From Aquabacterium soli (GTDB lineage: Bacteria; Pseudomonadota; Gammaproteobacteria; Burkholderiales; Burkholderiaceae_C): a DNA stretch of 64,000 bases. Numbering within the stretch: position 1 is the stretch's first letter; each line of letters begins with the position of its first letter. The notes below the pieces were generated by a model, which was not told the origin of the DNA, searched no databases, and saw nothing but the letters and a program-made list of their open reading frames with translations. A program made the translations under genes and the position numbers. Where the stretch lies: NCBI RefSeq assembly GCF_003933735.1, contig NZ_RSED01000011.1, positions 62,001-126,000 of the forward strand. Direction: 5' to 3'. Shown piece by piece: positions 44,911 through 57,021 of the stretch.

Positions 44911-44950
44911 AAAATATCACAAATTCCAATCAACAGAAAACGATTGATTG
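44911..44950 (-). promoter_or_regulatory. Promoter and inverted-repeat operator of the AbiE operon
   Basis: CAATCAA (44927-44933) and TTGATTG (44944-44950) form a seven-base inverted repeat with a ten-base spacer. On the minus strand the repeat overlaps a -35-like TTGATT, followed by a TG-extended, AT-rich -10 region at about 44911-44925, very near the abiEi ATG. The transcript may be almost leaderless. The likely repressor is AbiEi. Confidence 0.5.
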
Positions 44951-45048
44951 AATCTGACGCGAAAAATCAAACAAGGTTTAACTTTTTCCACAATATCGAG
45001 GCAGTGCGGATACCAACAACATCCGCCCTCCCGCCAATCCATCGCACA

Positions 45049-46326
45049 TCAGGCAACCGCTCTCAAAGCAACAGGCGTAGCCTTGCTGCCTCTGATCCAG
45101 TCGTCCACCATCTCGGCCCAACTTTGCAACATGGCCCGGCGCTGCTCGGCGTATTCCGCCTTGTTGTAGACAGCACGCACCCCTTTCTGCTCGTGAGCCA
45201 GGCACTTTTCGATCCAGTCGGTGTTAAAGCCAGCCTCGTGAAGCAGTGTTGATGCCGTCCTACGCAGGTCATGCACGCAGAAGTGAGGGAGGTCCATTCC
45301 GTCCTTCTGGGCCTTTTCCACCGCCGCCGTGATCACCCGGTTGAGCGTTGCTTCGCTCATCGGCTTGTCGGTTTCATACCGACCGGGGAGCAAATAAGGG
45401 CTGCTTCCAGCACAGGTTTTGAGGCCCACCAGCAGATCGAGTGCCTGGCTGCTGAGATAGACCACATGCGCCCGTCTGGCCTTCATGCGCTCCGGCGGAA
45501 TCGTCCAGGTGGCCGCATCAAAGTCCACCTCTTTCCAGGTCGCCAGCAACAACTCGCCTTTGCGGCACATGGTCAGCAAGATGAACTTCACCGCCAGTTT
45601 CAGCGTGGGCAAGGTCCCGAGAGTGTCCAGCGCTGAAAAGAACCGATGGATCTCACTTGGCGTCAACGCACGCTCCCTGGGCTTGAAGGTGGCAATCGCC
45701 GACGCCTTCACCGCCTCAGCGGGATTCTCGATCTTGAGGCCTCGGGACTTAGCGTGCCGGTACACCTGCTGGATGACCTCGCGCGCATGAACCGCTGTAG
45801 CCGGTGCCCCCCGCGCCTTGATCTTCTCGCACAGCGCCAGCACCTGACTGGAGGTGATTTCTTCCAGCTTGCGCTTACCGAACTTGGGCAGCACATCACG
45901 ATCCAGGATGCTCTTGCGCATCGCCGCCGTGCTGTCTGCCAGGCCGCCGTTGCGCAACCAGATGTCTGCGAAGGACTCGAAGGTGCCTGACTCCTGGCAC
46001 TCCTTCCTCGTTTCAGACTTGACCCGCGCCGGTGACTCCCCCCGGCTAACCATGTTCTTGGCCCTGGCCAGCAGGTCGCGGGCATCCGCCAGCGAAAGCG
46101 GATCCCCGTAATTGATGTCCTCGGGAGCGCGCTTGGGCTGCGACGCCTGGAACTCATCGTATTGCCCCACGGTGAGCGTCTCGCGCCGACCCCCCAATCG
46201 GTAGTCGTAGCGAAACGTCAACGTTCCCTTGAGGGAGACGACGACGTACAACCCGTCACGGTCCGCCACCTTGTAGACCTTGTCGGCGGGCTTGAGGTTC
46301 TTGAGTTTGGTATCGGTCAGTGCCAT
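45049..46326 (-). CDS. int: P4-type site-specific tyrosine integrase of the ICE
   Basis: 425 residues. ATG at 46326 is favoured by AGGGG upstream, and the longer frame from 46389 is less likely. An N-terminal arm-binding domain (DUF4102 type, ALTDTKLKNLKPADKVYKVADRDGLYV) precedes a core-binding domain and a catalytic domain. The catalytic residues are visible: Arg in MCRKGELL, HDLRRT, AHEQKG and Tyr in AVYNKAEY. It lies next to guaA, whose 3' end is a known island target. All catalytic residues are intact, in contrast to the protein at 4608. Confidence 0.96.
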   Translation of the reverse strand: MALTDTKLKNLKPADKVYKVADRDGLYVVVSLKGTLTFRYDYRLGGRRETLTVGQYDEFQASQPKRAPEDINYGDPLSLADARDLLARAKNMVSRGESPARVKSETRKECQESGTFESFADIWLRNGGLADSTAAMRKSILDRDVLPKFGKRKLEEITSSQVLALCEKIKARGAPATAVHAREVIQQVYRHAKSRGLKIENPAEAVKASAIATFKPRERALTPSEIHRFFSALDTLGTLPTLKLAVKFILLTMCRKGELLLATWKEVDFDAATWTIPPERMKARRAHVVYLSSQALDLLVGLKTCAGSSPYLLPGRYETDKPMSEATLNRVITAAVEKAQKDGMDLPHFCVHDLRRTASTLLHEAGFNTDWIEKCLAHEQKGVRAVYNKAEYAEQRRAMLQSWAEMVDDWIRGSKATPVALRAVA

Positions 46327-46371
46327 TGGGTAACCCCTTTCGTACCTTGCATCACTTACCGTCAGAGCATC

Positions 46372-46546
46372 AAGACGGTAAACAATCAAAGATCAATCGA
46401 CTAAAAAAATCAACCGTCTTCTTTACCGACAAAAAACTCGGGATGTCATGAAACCTCATGGGACGTCAAAAACAAAAAAGCCCTTGAAGATCAAGGGCTT
46501 AAATGAACTCATGAGACGTTCTGGGACGGTGTGAACCGTCTTCAAA
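46372..46546. other. Right-end attachment region with repeated motifs (arm-type sites)
   Basis: Between the integrase start and the guaA stop the sequence AACCGTCTTC occurs at 46412-46421 and 46534-46543, with an inverted copy of its core (AAGACGGT) at 46372-46379. CTCATGGGACGT (46455-46466) recurs as CTCATGAGACGT (46508-46519), and TGGGACGGT follows at 46522-46530. Such direct and inverted repeats flanking the guaA end are what an integrase arm-binding domain would use. The core crossover site is probably within the last 30 bases before or into guaA. Confidence 0.6.
46470..46500 (-). terminator. Rho-independent terminator after guaA
   Basis: AAGCCCTTGA (46478-46487) and TCAAGGGCTT (46491-46500) form a ten-base perfect stem. 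On the minus strand it is followed by a T-rich run (46470-46479). It stops guaA transcription before the integrase gene. Confidence 0.85.
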
Positions 46547-48151
46547 TCACTCCCACTCGATCGTGGCAGGCGGCTTGGAGCTCACGTCATAGGTGACCCG
46601 GTTGATCCCGCGCACCTCGTTGATGATCCGCCCCGACACCCGCTTGAGCATGCTGTAGGGCAGCTCGGCCCAGTCGGCGGTCATGAAGTCGCTGGTCTGC
46701 ACGGCACGCAAGGCCACCACGTAGTCATACGTGCGGCCATCGCCCATCACGCCCACGCTCTTGACGGGCAGGAACACCGTGAAAGCCTGGCTGGTCAGGT
46801 CGTACCAGCTCTTGTTGGTGGCCGGATCGATGGTGGCGCGCAGTTCCTGGATGAAGATGTCATCGGCGCGGCGCAGCAGGTCGGCATATTCCTTCTTGAC
46901 CTCGCCCAGGATGCGCACACCCAGGCCCGGGCCCGGGAAGGGGTGGCGGTAGACCATGTCGTGCGGCAGGCCCAGGGCCACGCCCAGCTCGCGCACTTCG
47001 TCCTTGAACAGCTCGCGCAGGGGTTCGAGCAGCTTCAGGCCCAGTTGCTCCGGCAGGCCGCCCACGTTGTGGTGGCTCTTGATGGTGGTGGCCTTCTTGG
47101 TCTTGGTCCCGCCGCTTTCCACCACATCGGGGTAGATGGTGCCCTGGGCCAGGAAGCTCGCGCCCTTGTGGCCTTGTCCACTGGCCTTGAGCTTGGCGGC
47201 CTCGGCCTTGAACACGTCGACGAACAGGCCGCCGATGATCTTGCGCTTCTTCTCCGGGTCGGTCACGCCGGCCAGCTGGCCCAGGAACAGGTCACTGGCA
47301 TCGACGCGGATCACCTTGGCGTGCAGCTTGCCCGCGAACATGTCCATCACCATGTCGCCTTCGTTCAGGCGCAGCAGGCCGTGGTCGACGAACACGCAGG
47401 TCAGCTGGTCGCCGATGGCGCGGTGGATCAGCGCGGCAGCCACGCTGGAATCCACACCGCCCGACAGGCCCAGGATGACCTCTTCATCGCCCACCTGCTC
47501 GCGGATCTTCGCAACAGCCTCTTCGATGTAGTCGCCCATGATCCAGTCGCCGGCGCAGCCGCTGATCTCGCGCACGAAGCGGGTGATCATGGCGTGGCCC
47601 TGCAGGGTGTGCGTCACCTCGGGATGGAACTGCACAGCGTAGTAGCGCTTGTCTTCGTTGGCCATGCCGGCGATCGGGCAGCTGGGCGTCGAGGCCATCA
47701 GCTTGAAACCCGGCGGCAGTGCCGTGACCTTGTCGCCATGGCTCATCCACACCTTGAGCATGCCGTGGCCTTCGGGCGTGCCGAAATCCTGGATGCCGTC
47801 GAGGAACTTGGTGTGGCCGTGGGCACGCACCTCGGCGTAGCCGAACTCGCGCGTGTCGCTCCAGCTCACCTCACCCCCCAGTTGCACGGCCATGGTCTGC
47901 ATGCCGTAGCAAATGCCAAGCACGGGCACGCCCAGGTCCCACACGGCCTGCGGGGCGCGCAGTTGGTGGTCTTCGTAGGTGCTGGCGTGGCTGCCGGAGA
48001 GGATGATGCCCTTGGGGTTGAACGCCCTGATGAAGTCGTCCGACACGTCGTTCGGGTGGATTTCACAGAACACCTGCGCCTCGCGCACGCGGCGCGCGAT
48101 CAGCTGGGTGACCTGGGAGCCGAAATCGAGGATGAGGATCTTGTCATGCAT
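46547..48151 (-). CDS. guaA: GMP synthase (glutamine-hydrolysing)
   Basis: 534 residues. Converts XMP to GMP using glutamine and ATP. Class I glutamine amidotransferase domain with catalytic Cys in GICYGMQT (residue 81), an ATP-PPase domain with [10 protein letters not shown], and the C-terminal dimerisation domain ending PATIEWE. ICE insertion beside it leaves the coding sequence complete, so function should be intact. The ATG with [13 protein letters not shown] matches the usual start. It is downstream of guaB and the MFS gene on the same strand. Confidence 0.98.
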   Translation of the reverse strand: MHDKILILDFGSQVTQLIARRVREAQVFCEIHPNDVSDDFIRAFNPKGIILSGSHASTYEDHQLRAPQAVWDLGVPVLGICYGMQTMAVQLGGEVSWSDTREFGYAEVRAHGHTKFLDGIQDFGTPEGHGMLKVWMSHGDKVTALPPGFKLMASTPSCPIAGMANEDKRYYAVQFHPEVTHTLQGHAMITRFVREISGCAGDWIMGDYIEEAVAKIREQVGDEEVILGLSGGVDSSVAAALIHRAIGDQLTCVFVDHGLLRLNEGDMVMDMFAGKLHAKVIRVDASDLFLGQLAGVTDPEKKRKIIGGLFVDVFKAEAAKLKASGQGHKGASFLAQGTIYPDVVESGGTKTKKATTIKSHHNVGGLPEQLGLKLLEPLRELFKDEVRELGVALGLPHDMVYRHPFPGPGLGVRILGEVKKEYADLLRRADDIFIQELRATIDPATNKSWYDLTSQAFTVFLPVKSVGVMGDGRTYDYVVALRAVQTSDFMTADWAELPYSMLKRVSGRIINEVRGINRVTYDVSSKPPATIEWE

Positions 48152-48204
48152 GGTGGGATCTCTGAATGCGAATGGGGGTGGCAGGCCGGGCTTGGATCGA
48201 CGGA

Positions 48205-49455
48205 TCAAGCCGCCTTGCTCTTGAGCTCTGTGGCCGGAATGTTGCGTGGCTGGGTGAAGTAGCGCACACCGATGATGGCGGCCACACCCTGGATGGCGGC
48301 ACACAGGTAGAACGGCGCGCCGACGCGCCAGTCACCCTGCGGGTAGCTGGACACCATCGCCAGCAGGGGTGTGCCCAGCACCGGGCCCAGCACCGCGGCC
48401 ACGCTGTTGATGGACGACACCGCGCCCATGCTCTCGCCCTGGCGGGTCGGGTCGACCGCGTTGGCCACCAGGCTCTGCAGGCCAGGCTGCACCATGTAGC
48501 CGAACACATTGGCCACCACGACCACGAAGATCATCCAGCCGGCAGGCACGGCGCCATAGAGCGCAAAGGCGATGGTGGACGAGACCAGGCCGATGACGAC
48601 CAGCTTGTGCAGTGCGATGTGCTTCTGGAACTGGCGCAGCAGGCCGCCCTGCACCAGCACGGCCATGCCGCCCACGGCCAGCAGCGAGAGGCCGTTGTCA
48701 CGCGGGGTCCAGCCGAACTTGAACTCGGTGTACAGGAACCAGCAGGTGTGCAGACAGAATTGGGCCAGGATGGACAGGCCCATGATCCACATCAGCGTCT
48801 CGACGCCCTTGAGCTGACGCAGGCGCGCCAGTGAGCTGAAGGGGTTGGTGCTGGCCAGGTTGAAGGCGCGGCGCTTGTCCTGCGGCAGCGATTCGGGCAG
48901 AACGAAGTAGCCGTACACACAGTTGAGCAGGCACAGGCTGCCCGCCAGGAAGAAGGGCCAGTGCAGGTCATGCTCGCCCAGCAGGCCGCCCATCACTGGC
49001 CCCAGGATGAAGCCCAGGCCGAACATGGCGCCGAGCAGGCCGTAGTTCTTGGCGCGGTCCTGCGGCTGGCTGATGTCGGCCACATAGGCGTTGGCCACGG
49101 CGATGTTGGCGCACACCGCACCGCCCATCACGCGCACGGCCAGCAGCATCCAGAACGCGCTGGCCAGCGCCGTGACGAAGAAGTTGATGCCCATGCCCAG
49201 CAGGCCCAGCAGCAGGATGGGCCTGCGGCCGTAGCGGTCGGACAGCGCCCCCAGCAGCGGGGCACTGAAGAACTGGGCAATGGCAAACGCCGCCTGCGCG
49301 GCGCCGTAGCCGATCGAGGTGCTGGCCCCCGACTGCATGAACGAGCCGATCAGCTTGGGCAGCACAGGCGCGATGATGCCGATCGACATCATGTCGAGCA
49401 GCACCGTCACCATGATGAAAGGCATGGCCGCCTGGCGGCCGTTGGCAGAACCCAT
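48205..49455 (-). CDS. TCR/Tet-type MFS transporter
   Basis: 416 residues with about twelve hydrophobic segments. The Tet-family motifs are visible: [15 protein letters not shown] near the N-terminus, [17 protein letters not shown] (motif A), and [32 protein letters not shown] (motif C region). It resembles TetA-type multidrug or tetracycline exporters, and the substrate cannot be told. It lies between guaB and guaA and may be co-transcribed with them. Confidence 0.9.
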   Translation of the reverse strand: MGSANGRQAAMPFIMVTVLLDMMSIGIIAPVLPKLIGSFMQSGASTSIGYGAAQAAFAIAQFFSAPLLGALSDRYGRRPILLLGLLGMGINFFVTALASAFWMLLAVRVMGGAVCANIAVANAYVADISQPQDRAKNYGLLGAMFGLGFILGPVMGGLLGEHDLHWPFFLAGSLCLLNCVYGYFVLPESLPQDKRRAFNLASTNPFSSLARLRQLKGVETLMWIMGLSILAQFCLHTCWFLYTEFKFGWTPRDNGLSLLAVGGMAVLVQGGLLRQFQKHIALHKLVVIGLVSSTIAFALYGAVPAGWMIFVVVVANVFGYMVQPGLQSLVANAVDPTRQGESMGAVSSINSVAAVLGPVLGTPLLAMVSSYPQGDWRVGAPFYLCAAIQGVAAIIGVRYFTQPRNIPATELKSKAA

Positions 49456-49533
49456 TGGTTTCCCGTCGGTCGTCGTTGTCAGCGGCCGGCAGGCACCGCA
49501 CGGGCGCCCTTCTGCCTTCGCGTCAAACCAGCA

Positions 49534-51006
<1,473 letters not shown>

Positions 51007-51145
51007 GAACAGGCTCCAGACGCAAAAGCGGATTATAGACCTGTCGGGCGCCAACGTCTCTTGCGGGTTTTCCGGGCGCCATTTGCCTGCAACTCGTCAC
51101 ATCTGCCGCCTGCTGCGTGGATGGGCCGGCGCTACACTTAGAAGC

Positions 51146-51667
51146 ATGCGCATGAACCGAATTGCCTCCCTTGCCATGACCGCCGCGCCGCTGTTGCTGG
51201 CTGCGCTGGTCGCCCTGCCCACCCAGGCCGCCATGCAATGGAAATGGCGTGATGCCCAGGGGCAGGTGCAGTACAGCGACCGGCCACCGCCTCCCGGCGT
51301 GCTGGACAAGGACATCCTGAAACGCCCGAGCGGGTCGGCCCGCGCTACACAGGCGCTGCCCAGCGCGCCTGAGGCTGCGCCATCCGCCGCGCCGCTGCCA
51401 GGCCTGAAAGCCTCTGACCCCGCACTGGAAGCCCGCAAACGCAAGGCCGATGCCGAGAAGGAAGCCACCCAGAAGGCGGAAGAAGCCAAGCAGGCCAAGA
51501 CACGGTCAGAGAACTGCGAGCGCGCCCGGAGCTACCAGCGCACGCTGGACAGTGGGATGCGCGTTGCCCGCACCAGCGCCAGTGGCGAGCGCGAGGTCTT
51601 GGACGACAAGGGCCGTGCCGAAGAAGACGCCCGCAACCGCGACGTGATCAAAAGCAACTGCAAGTGA
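51146..51667 (+). CDS. DUF4124 domain-containing exported protein
   Basis: 173 residues. A signal peptide (LLLAALVALPTQA) is followed by a DUF4124 domain with AMQWKWRDAQGQVQYSDRPPP. A coiled-coil, Lys/Glu-rich part (KRKADAEKEATQKAEEAKQ) follows. Periplasmic, function unknown. Divergent from guaB. Confidence 0.88.
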   Translation: MRMNRIASLAMTAAPLLLAALVALPTQAAMQWKWRDAQGQVQYSDRPPPPGVLDKDILKRPSGSARATQALPSAPEAAPSAAPLPGLKASDPALEARKRKADAEKEATQKAEEAKQAKTRSENCERARSYQRTLDSGMRVARTSASGEREVLDDKGRAEEDARNRDVIKSNCK

Positions 51668-51699
51668 GCCTGGTGGTGGGGATGACGCTGACCGGCTGA

Positions 51700-52116
51700 T
51701 CAGTCGGCCGGCTCGTCTGACACCTGGCCTTGAGCCAGGTCCACCGCCCGACCACGTGGCCGGTGAATGCCTTTGGGCAATTTTTCACCATGCGCACGGT
51801 AACGCACCCGTCGCGCCTCCTTCGGATCGACCTTGAGGGCCCGGTAGCACTCGATGCGGTCACCCTCGCGCAGCACAGCATCGAGCGGGGCCTTGCGGCC
51901 CCAGATGCCCACGTGCAGCGTGGACAAGGCGGCGTCATCCTGCGCGAACAGCCCACTGGCGCGCAAGGCGTCCGCCACCGTGGCACCGGGCGGCAGGCTC
52001 AGCGCCACCAGCCGCACCTGGCGCGGCCCAGGGCTTAGGGCCACTTCCACGGCCAATGGGCCACTCACTTGATCCGGAGCAGCCGCAGACCCCGGCGGGG
52101 TCTCAGCGAGGGCCAT
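51700..52116 (-). CDS. rnfH: RnfH family protein
   Basis: 138 residues. The ubiquitin-like RnfH/UPF0125 fold shows VEVALSPGPRQVRLVALSLPPGATVADAL, and DRIECYRALKVDPKEARRVRY near the end. Its role is unclear. It overlaps ratA by 14 bases, a conserved pairing in gamma- and betaproteobacteria. Confidence 0.9.
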   Translation of the reverse strand: MALAETPPGSAAAPDQVSGPLAVEVALSPGPRQVRLVALSLPPGATVADALRASGLFAQDDAALSTLHVGIWGRKAPLDAVLREGDRIECYRALKVDPKEARRVRYRAHGEKLPKGIHRPRGRAVDLAQGQVSDEPAD

Positions 52117-52582
52117 GCACCTGCTCCGCGCGCTTGACGAAGGCATCGACAAAGGTATTGGCGATACGGTCGAAAACGGGACTGACCACCAGCTCCAGCG
52201 GTCGGTTGGCAAAGGCGTACTGCAAGGAGAACTCCACCTTGCAGGCCGTGGGCTGTGCGCTGGCGCCATCTGCAGGGGCAGGCTGGCCTGGGGCCTGAAG
52301 AGGGATGAACCGCCATACCCCTTCAAGCTTGGAGAACGGCCCATCGACCAGTTTCATCACCACCTGCTCATCTTCAACATGGGTGTTGCGGGTGGTGAAA
52401 GCCTGGCGCACGCCCGCGAAAGCGATGTGCAGGCGCGCGGTGACACCATCGTCATGGGCCTGCAGCACCTCGGCTCGGTCGCACCAGGGCAGGAACTTGG
52501 GGTAGTCTTGCACGTTCGTCACCAGCGAGTACATCTCGTGGGGCGAATACCAGAGCAGGACAGACTTTTGAACATGCTTCAT
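52103..52582 (-). CDS. ratA: RatA/COQ10-type START-domain protein
   Basis: 159 residues. MKHVQKSVLLWYSPHEMYSLVTNVQDYPKFLPWC is the family start, followed by VEFSLQYAFANRPLELVVSPVF. COQ10-like proteins bind ubiquinone, and in E. coli RatA has been described as blocking 70S assembly. It is divergent from smpB, a conserved arrangement. Confidence 0.92.
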   Translation of the reverse strand: MKHVQKSVLLWYSPHEMYSLVTNVQDYPKFLPWCDRAEVLQAHDDGVTARLHIAFAGVRQAFTTRNTHVEDEQVVMKLVDGPFSKLEGVWRFIPLQAPGQPAPADGASAQPTACKVEFSLQYAFANRPLELVVSPVFDRIANTFVDAFVKRAEQVHGPR

Positions 52583-52617
52583 AGAATGTCGCCATTTTAG
52601 AGACGCCACGCCGCCAC

Positions 52618-53082
52618 ATGTCGATTGCCGAGAACAGAAAAGCCCTTTTCAACTACCACATCGAGGAACGCTTCGAAGCGGGCCTGGTGCTGGAGGGCTG
52701 GGAAGTGAAGGCCATCCGTGAAGGCCAGGTGCAGCTGACCGACGGCTATGTCGTGGTCAAGGATGGCGAGTTGTTCCTGATCGGGTTGCGCATCAACGCG
52801 CTGCGATCGGCTTCCACGCACGTCAACCCGCAGGCCGACCGCACCAAGAAGCTGCTGATGCACCGCAAGGAGATCCGTCGCCTGATCGGCAAGACCGAGC
52901 AGAAAGGGTACACCCTGGTGCCGTTGAACCTGCACTTCAAGGGTGGCCGCGTGAAGGCTGACATCGCGCTGGCCAAGGGCAAGGCCGAGCACGACAAGCG
53001 CAACACCATCAAGGACCGCGATTGGGAGCGAGAGAAGGGCCGGCTGATGCGGCACAAGGTCTCGTCCAGCGGCAAGGAATGA
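52618..53082 (+). CDS. smpB: SsrA-binding protein SmpB
   Basis: 154 residues. Part of trans-translation: binds tmRNA and brings it to stalled ribosomes. The family start [25 protein letters not shown] and the conserved C-terminal basic tail [19 protein letters not shown] are visible. The tmRNA gene itself was not seen in this window. Confidence 0.97.
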   Translation: MSIAENRKALFNYHIEERFEAGLVLEGWEVKAIREGQVQLTDGYVVVKDGELFLIGLRINALRSASTHVNPQADRTKKLLMHRKEIRRLIGKTEQKGYTLVPLNLHFKGGRVKADIALAKGKAEHDKRNTIKDRDWEREKGRLMRHKVSSSGKE

Positions 53083-53100
53083 GGCCGCAGGCCTGAACGC

Positions 53101-54330
53101 TCAGGCGTTGGCGGGCCCCAGTGCAGACAAGGCCTGGTCCAGGTCCGCGATCAGGTCATCGACCTGCTCCAGTCCGATGGCCAAGCGCACCAACGTGCCC
53201 TGCTGCGCCGCGAAAGGCCCGAAGCGCCGCATGCCCTGCAGCTCATATGGCACGACCAGGCTGACTGGCCCACCCCACGAATAGCCGATCTTGAACAGCC
53301 GCAGCGCGTCGACAAAGGCATCCACCTGCTGAGCGCTGTAGCGCGATCCATCGAACACGAGAGACACCAGACCCGCAGCGGCACGGCAGGTGGCGACCCA
53401 GTGCGCGTGACCCGGTGATGCCGGCAAGGCCGGGTGAAGCACCTGCAGGAATTCACCACGGCCCTGGCACCATTCGGCGATGCGCCGCGCCGCCGCGTCT
53501 TGCGCGGCATAGCGCAGCGGCATGCTGGGCAGGCCGCGCAGGATGCCCTCGACATCGTTGGCCCCCACCCCCAGCCCCAGGCGCATGTGCGTCATGTTGA
53601 GCTGGTGGTGCATGGCCGGATCGCGCGTGGTGATCGATCCCATCAGCACATCGCCGCCACCTGAAGGGTACTTGGTCAGCGCGTGGATCGAGATGTCCAC
53701 GGGCTGAGGGCCTTGCGGCGTCGGGATGGCAAAGGCATCGAAGGCCAGGCCGGCACCCCAGGTGTTGTCCAGGGCCACGGTGATGCGCGGGTGCCTGCGC
53801 GCCACGGCCAGCAGGCCGGCCAGATCTGGAAACTCCAGCGTGACGGAGCCGGCAGCTTCAACCCACAGCAGGCGCGTGCGCTCGTTGATCAGGCCTTCCA
53901 GCGCGGCCGCATCCTGCGAATCGTAGAAACGGTGCTCGATGCCCCACTGCTTCAGCTCGCCTCGGGCGAAATCCTTGTTGGGGCCGTAGGCGTTGTCGGG
54001 AATCAGCACCTCGTCGCCCGGGCGCAGCAGAGCCAGGCCCACCAGGCCGATGGCCGCCAGCCCCGAAGGCACGAGCAAGGTGCGCGTGCCGCCCTCCAGC
54101 GTGGACAGGCGCTCTTCCAGCGTGAAGGTGCTGGGCGTGCCGTGCAGGCCGTAGGTGTAGCCGCTCTTGTCCTTCCACTGGCGCGAGCGCAGGGCCGCCG
54201 TGTTCTCGAAGACCACGGTGGAGGCCTTGAAGATGCCAGGCACCACCGACTTGAAGCCACCGGGGGGCTCGTAGCCGTGGTGGATCAGGTCGGTGCTGGT
54301 GATGGACTTGCCGGTCTCGTCGCTTGTCAT
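53101..54330 (-). CDS. metC: Cystathionine beta-lyase (MetC-like, PLP-dependent)
   Basis: 409 residues of the Cys/Met metabolism PLP family. The Lys that forms the internal aldimine sits in SIHALTKYPSGG (residue about 215). Family motifs YTYGLHGTP and LVPSGLAAIGLV are intact. It probably cleaves cystathionine to homocysteine. Other lyases of this fold are possible. Confidence 0.9.
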   Translation of the reverse strand: MTSDETGKSITSTDLIHHGYEPPGGFKSVVPGIFKASTVVFENTAALRSRQWKDKSGYTYGLHGTPSTFTLEERLSTLEGGTRTLLVPSGLAAIGLVGLALLRPGDEVLIPDNAYGPNKDFARGELKQWGIEHRFYDSQDAAALEGLINERTRLLWVEAAGSVTLEFPDLAGLLAVARRHPRITVALDNTWGAGLAFDAFAIPTPQGPQPVDISIHALTKYPSGGGDVLMGSITTRDPAMHHQLNMTHMRLGLGVGANDVEGILRGLPSMPLRYAAQDAAARRIAEWCQGRGEFLQVLHPALPASPGHAHWVATCRAAAGLVSLVFDGSRYSAQQVDAFVDALRLFKIGYSWGGPVSLVVPYELQGMRRFGPFAAQQGTLVRLAIGLEQVDDLIADLDQALSALGPANA

Positions 54331-54355
54331 GCGGCCAGAGGATACAGACCAGGGA

Positions 54356-55777
54356 TCAGATCGGCATGCCGATCAGGTCATGCCCCTCAGCGGCGACGAT
54401 CTTGGCGCGGGTGAACTCGCCCACCTTGAGCGTCTTGCTGGCCTTCTGCGGCGGCAGCAGGCGCACGGTACCGTCGATCTCGGGCGCGTCGGCATAGCTG
54501 CGGCCCACACCGCCCTTGCGGCCCAGCGCAGGGGCGCTGTCGACCAGCACCTGCATCGTGGCACCCATGCGGCTTTGCAGCTTGGCGATGGACACCTCTT
54601 CGGCCACGGCCATGAAACGCGCACGGCGTTCTTCACGCACCTCATCCGGCAAGGCGCCCGGCAGCTCGTTGGCCGGCGCGCCCTCGATGGGCGAATAGGC
54701 GAAGCAACCTGCACGGTCGATGCGCGCTTCGCGCAGGAAATCGAGCAGATAGTCGAACTCTTCTTCCGTCTCGCCGGGGAAGCCGGCGATGAAGGTGCTG
54801 CGCACCACGATCTCGGGGCAGATCTCACGCCAGCGGCGCAGGCGGTCGAGGTTCTTCTCGCCGTTGGCCGGGCGCTTCATGCGCTTGAGCATGTCGGGGT
54901 GGGCGTGCTGGAAGGGCACGTCCAGGTAGGGCAGCACCAGGCCCTGGGCCATCAGAGGGACGATCTCGTCGACGTGCGGGTACGGGTAGACGTAATGCAG
55001 GCGCACCCAGGCACCGTGCTGCTGGGCCAGCGCACCGAGCTGCTCGACCAGGTCGTACATCTTGGTCTTGACGGGCTTGCCATCCCAGAAGCCGGTGCGG
55101 TATTTCACGTCAACACCGTAGGCGCTGGTGTCCTGGCTGATGACCAGCAGCTCCTTCACACCGGATTCGAACAAGGCCTTGGCTTCGCTCAACACCTCGC
55201 CGATGGGGCGCGAGACCAGGTCGCCACGCATGCTGGGGATGATGCAGAAGCTGCAGCGGTGGTTGCAGCCTTCGCTGATCTTCAGGTAGGCGTAGTGCCT
55301 GGGCGTGAGCTTGATGCCGGCCACGCCACGCGCTTCAGGCACCAGGTCGATGAACGGATCATGAGGCTTGGGCACATGCACGTGCACGGCGTCCATCACC
55401 TCCTGCGTGGCGTGCGGGCCCGTGACGGCCAGCACCTTGGGGTGCACCTGGCGGATCAGGTTGTCGCCGCCCTCGCCTGTGCGGGCGCCCAGGCAGCCGG
55501 TCACGATGACCTTGCCGTTCTCGGCCAGGGCCTCGCCGATGGTGTCCAGGCTTTCCTTGACGGCATCGTCAATGAAGCCGCAGGTGTTCACGATGACCAA
55601 ATCGGCACCGTTGAAGGTCTTGCTGGTCTCGTACCCCTCTGCGCGCAGCTGGGTGAGGATCAACTCCGAATCGGTGAGCGCCTTGGGGCAGCCCAGTGAA
55701 ACGAAGCCGATTTTGGGCGCAGGGGCGCCAGGAACTACCGGGGGGACGGCGGAGGAAAGGGTCTGTTCGAACGTCAT
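54356..55777 (-). CDS. rimO: Ribosomal protein S12 methylthiotransferase RimO
   Basis: 473 residues. UPF0004 domain with Cys 30, 66 and 95 ligating an auxiliary 4Fe-4S cluster. The radical-SAM domain has CNHRCSFC (171-178). A TRAM domain closes the C-terminus. It adds a methylthio group to Asp of S12. Full length and typical. Confidence 0.97.
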   Translation of the reverse strand: MTFEQTLSSAVPPVVPGAPAPKIGFVSLGCPKALTDSELILTQLRAEGYETSKTFNGADLVIVNTCGFIDDAVKESLDTIGEALAENGKVIVTGCLGARTGEGGDNLIRQVHPKVLAVTGPHATQEVMDAVHVHVPKPHDPFIDLVPEARGVAGIKLTPRHYAYLKISEGCNHRCSFCIIPSMRGDLVSRPIGEVLSEAKALFESGVKELLVISQDTSAYGVDVKYRTGFWDGKPVKTKMYDLVEQLGALAQQHGAWVRLHYVYPYPHVDEIVPLMAQGLVLPYLDVPFQHAHPDMLKRMKRPANGEKNLDRLRRWREICPEIVVRSTFIAGFPGETEEEFDYLLDFLREARIDRAGCFAYSPIEGAPANELPGALPDEVREERRARFMAVAEEVSIAKLQSRMGATMQVLVDSAPALGRKGGVGRSYADAPEIDGTVRLLPPQKASKTLKVGEFTRAKIVAAEGHDLIGMPI

Positions 55778-55984
55778 GGGGGTGGATTGTCGGGGAAATC
55801 GGCCGTCCTGAGAACCGAAAGACCGGGGCAGACCCCTTGAAAGCGGCCATATTCAGGGGGCGGCACGCTGAACAGAAGGCTGTCTGTGACATGAACAGCA
55901 GTTACAGTCTTGCCCTGGCACCCGTGCGCGGTTTCCGGACACGGCCCCTCCCCTCACCACACGAACGAATTTGAAGGAGCCTTT

Positions 55985-56944
55985 GTGGCCGCCAGCAGCT
56001 TGCTTGCCCTGATCGATGACATCGCCACCGTGCTGGACGATGTGTCCGTGATGACCAAGGTCGCCGCCAAGAAGACCGCCGGCGTGCTGGGCGACGACCT
56101 GGCGCTCAACGCGCAGCAGGTCACCGGCGTGAAAGCCGACCGCGAACTGCCCGTGGTCTGGGCCGTGGCCATGGGCTCTCTGCGCAACAAGGTGATCCTG
56201 GTGCCGGCCGCGCTGGCCATCAGCGCTTTCGCGCCCTGGGCCGTGATCCCCCTGTTGATGGTGGGTGGCGCGTACCTGTGCTTTGAAGGCTTCGAGAAGC
56301 TGGCGCACAAGTTCCTGCACAGCCACGCCGAGGACGAGGCCCACAAGGCCGAACTCGTCCAGGCCGTGAGCAACCCCGAGGTGGACATCCTGGCCTTCGA
56401 GAAGGACAAGATCAAGGGGGCCGTGCGAACCGACTTCATCCTGTCGGCCGAGATCATCGCCATCACGCTCGGCACGGTGGCCAACGCCCCGTTCATGCAG
56501 CAGGTGACGGTGCTCACAGGCATCGCCCTCATCATGACCGTGGGCGTGTACGGCCTGGTGGCCGGCATCGTGAAGCTGGACGACGGCGGCCTGTACCTGA
56601 GCCAGCGCAAGGGCACAGGGGCCCTCAAGGGCGCCGTGCGCGCCCTGGGCCGGGGCATGCTGAATGTCGCGCCCTACCTGATGAAGACCTTGTCCGTGGT
56701 GGGTACCGCCGCCATGTTCATGGTCGGTGGCAGCATCCTCACGCACGGTATCCCGGTGGTGCACCATGCCATCGAGCATGCGGCGCAGGCCACGGCCGGC
56801 GTGGCGGGCATCGGCGGGCTGCTGCAGGCTGTCACACCCACGGTGCTCGATGCGCTGTTCGGCGTGGTGGCTGGCGCGGCCGTGCTGGCGCTGGTGATGC
56901 TGGCGTCGAAGCTGCGCGGCAAGAAGAACGCTGCAGCCGCCTGA
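55985..56944 (+). CDS. DUF808 family membrane protein
   Basis: 319 residues from GTG at 55985, supported by AAGGAG five bases upstream. Several hydrophobic segments include [29 protein letters not shown]. The start [21 protein letters not shown] and [20 protein letters not shown] match DUF808 (YedI type). Function unknown, an inner-membrane protein. Confidence 0.9.
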   Translation: MAASSLLALIDDIATVLDDVSVMTKVAAKKTAGVLGDDLALNAQQVTGVKADRELPVVWAVAMGSLRNKVILVPAALAISAFAPWAVIPLLMVGGAYLCFEGFEKLAHKFLHSHAEDEAHKAELVQAVSNPEVDILAFEKDKIKGAVRTDFILSAEIIAITLGTVANAPFMQQVTVLTGIALIMTVGVYGLVAGIVKLDDGGLYLSQRKGTGALKGAVRALGRGMLNVAPYLMKTLSVVGTAAMFMVGGSILTHGIPVVHHAIEHAAQATAGVAGIGGLLQAVTPTVLDALFGVVAGAAVLALVMLASKLRGKKNAAAA

Positions 56945-57021
56945 GCACAAGCGCCGTCGCGCGCCGAATCGGCGTGCTTCCGCAGCCCTGAAACGCGGGC
57001 TGGATGACGCACACTGGGGCC

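Larger units (their letters stand above)
1..46546. mobile_element. Integrative and conjugative element with F-type T4SS, inserted next to guaA (left end outside window)
   Basis: The region holds a P4-type integrase beside the 3' end of guaA, a relaxase-family TraI, a TraD coupling protein and a full F-type mating apparatus (traA L E K B V C W U N F H G). It also holds FlhDC-like activators and cargo (metal efflux, AbiE, HEPN/LOTUS). This gene set and its order resemble the SXT/R391 and IncC lineage, from knowledge of those elements. The right boundary is placed at the guaA stop codon because the integrase promoter region and repeated motifs lie directly next to it. The left attachment site is not in the window, so the true length is unknown. 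Which of the last few tens of bases before guaA belong to the element is inference. Confidence 0.9.

Noticed and set aside
46943-48262. A 439-codon frame opposite guaA
   Set aside because: Antisense shadow of GMP synthase with no domain.
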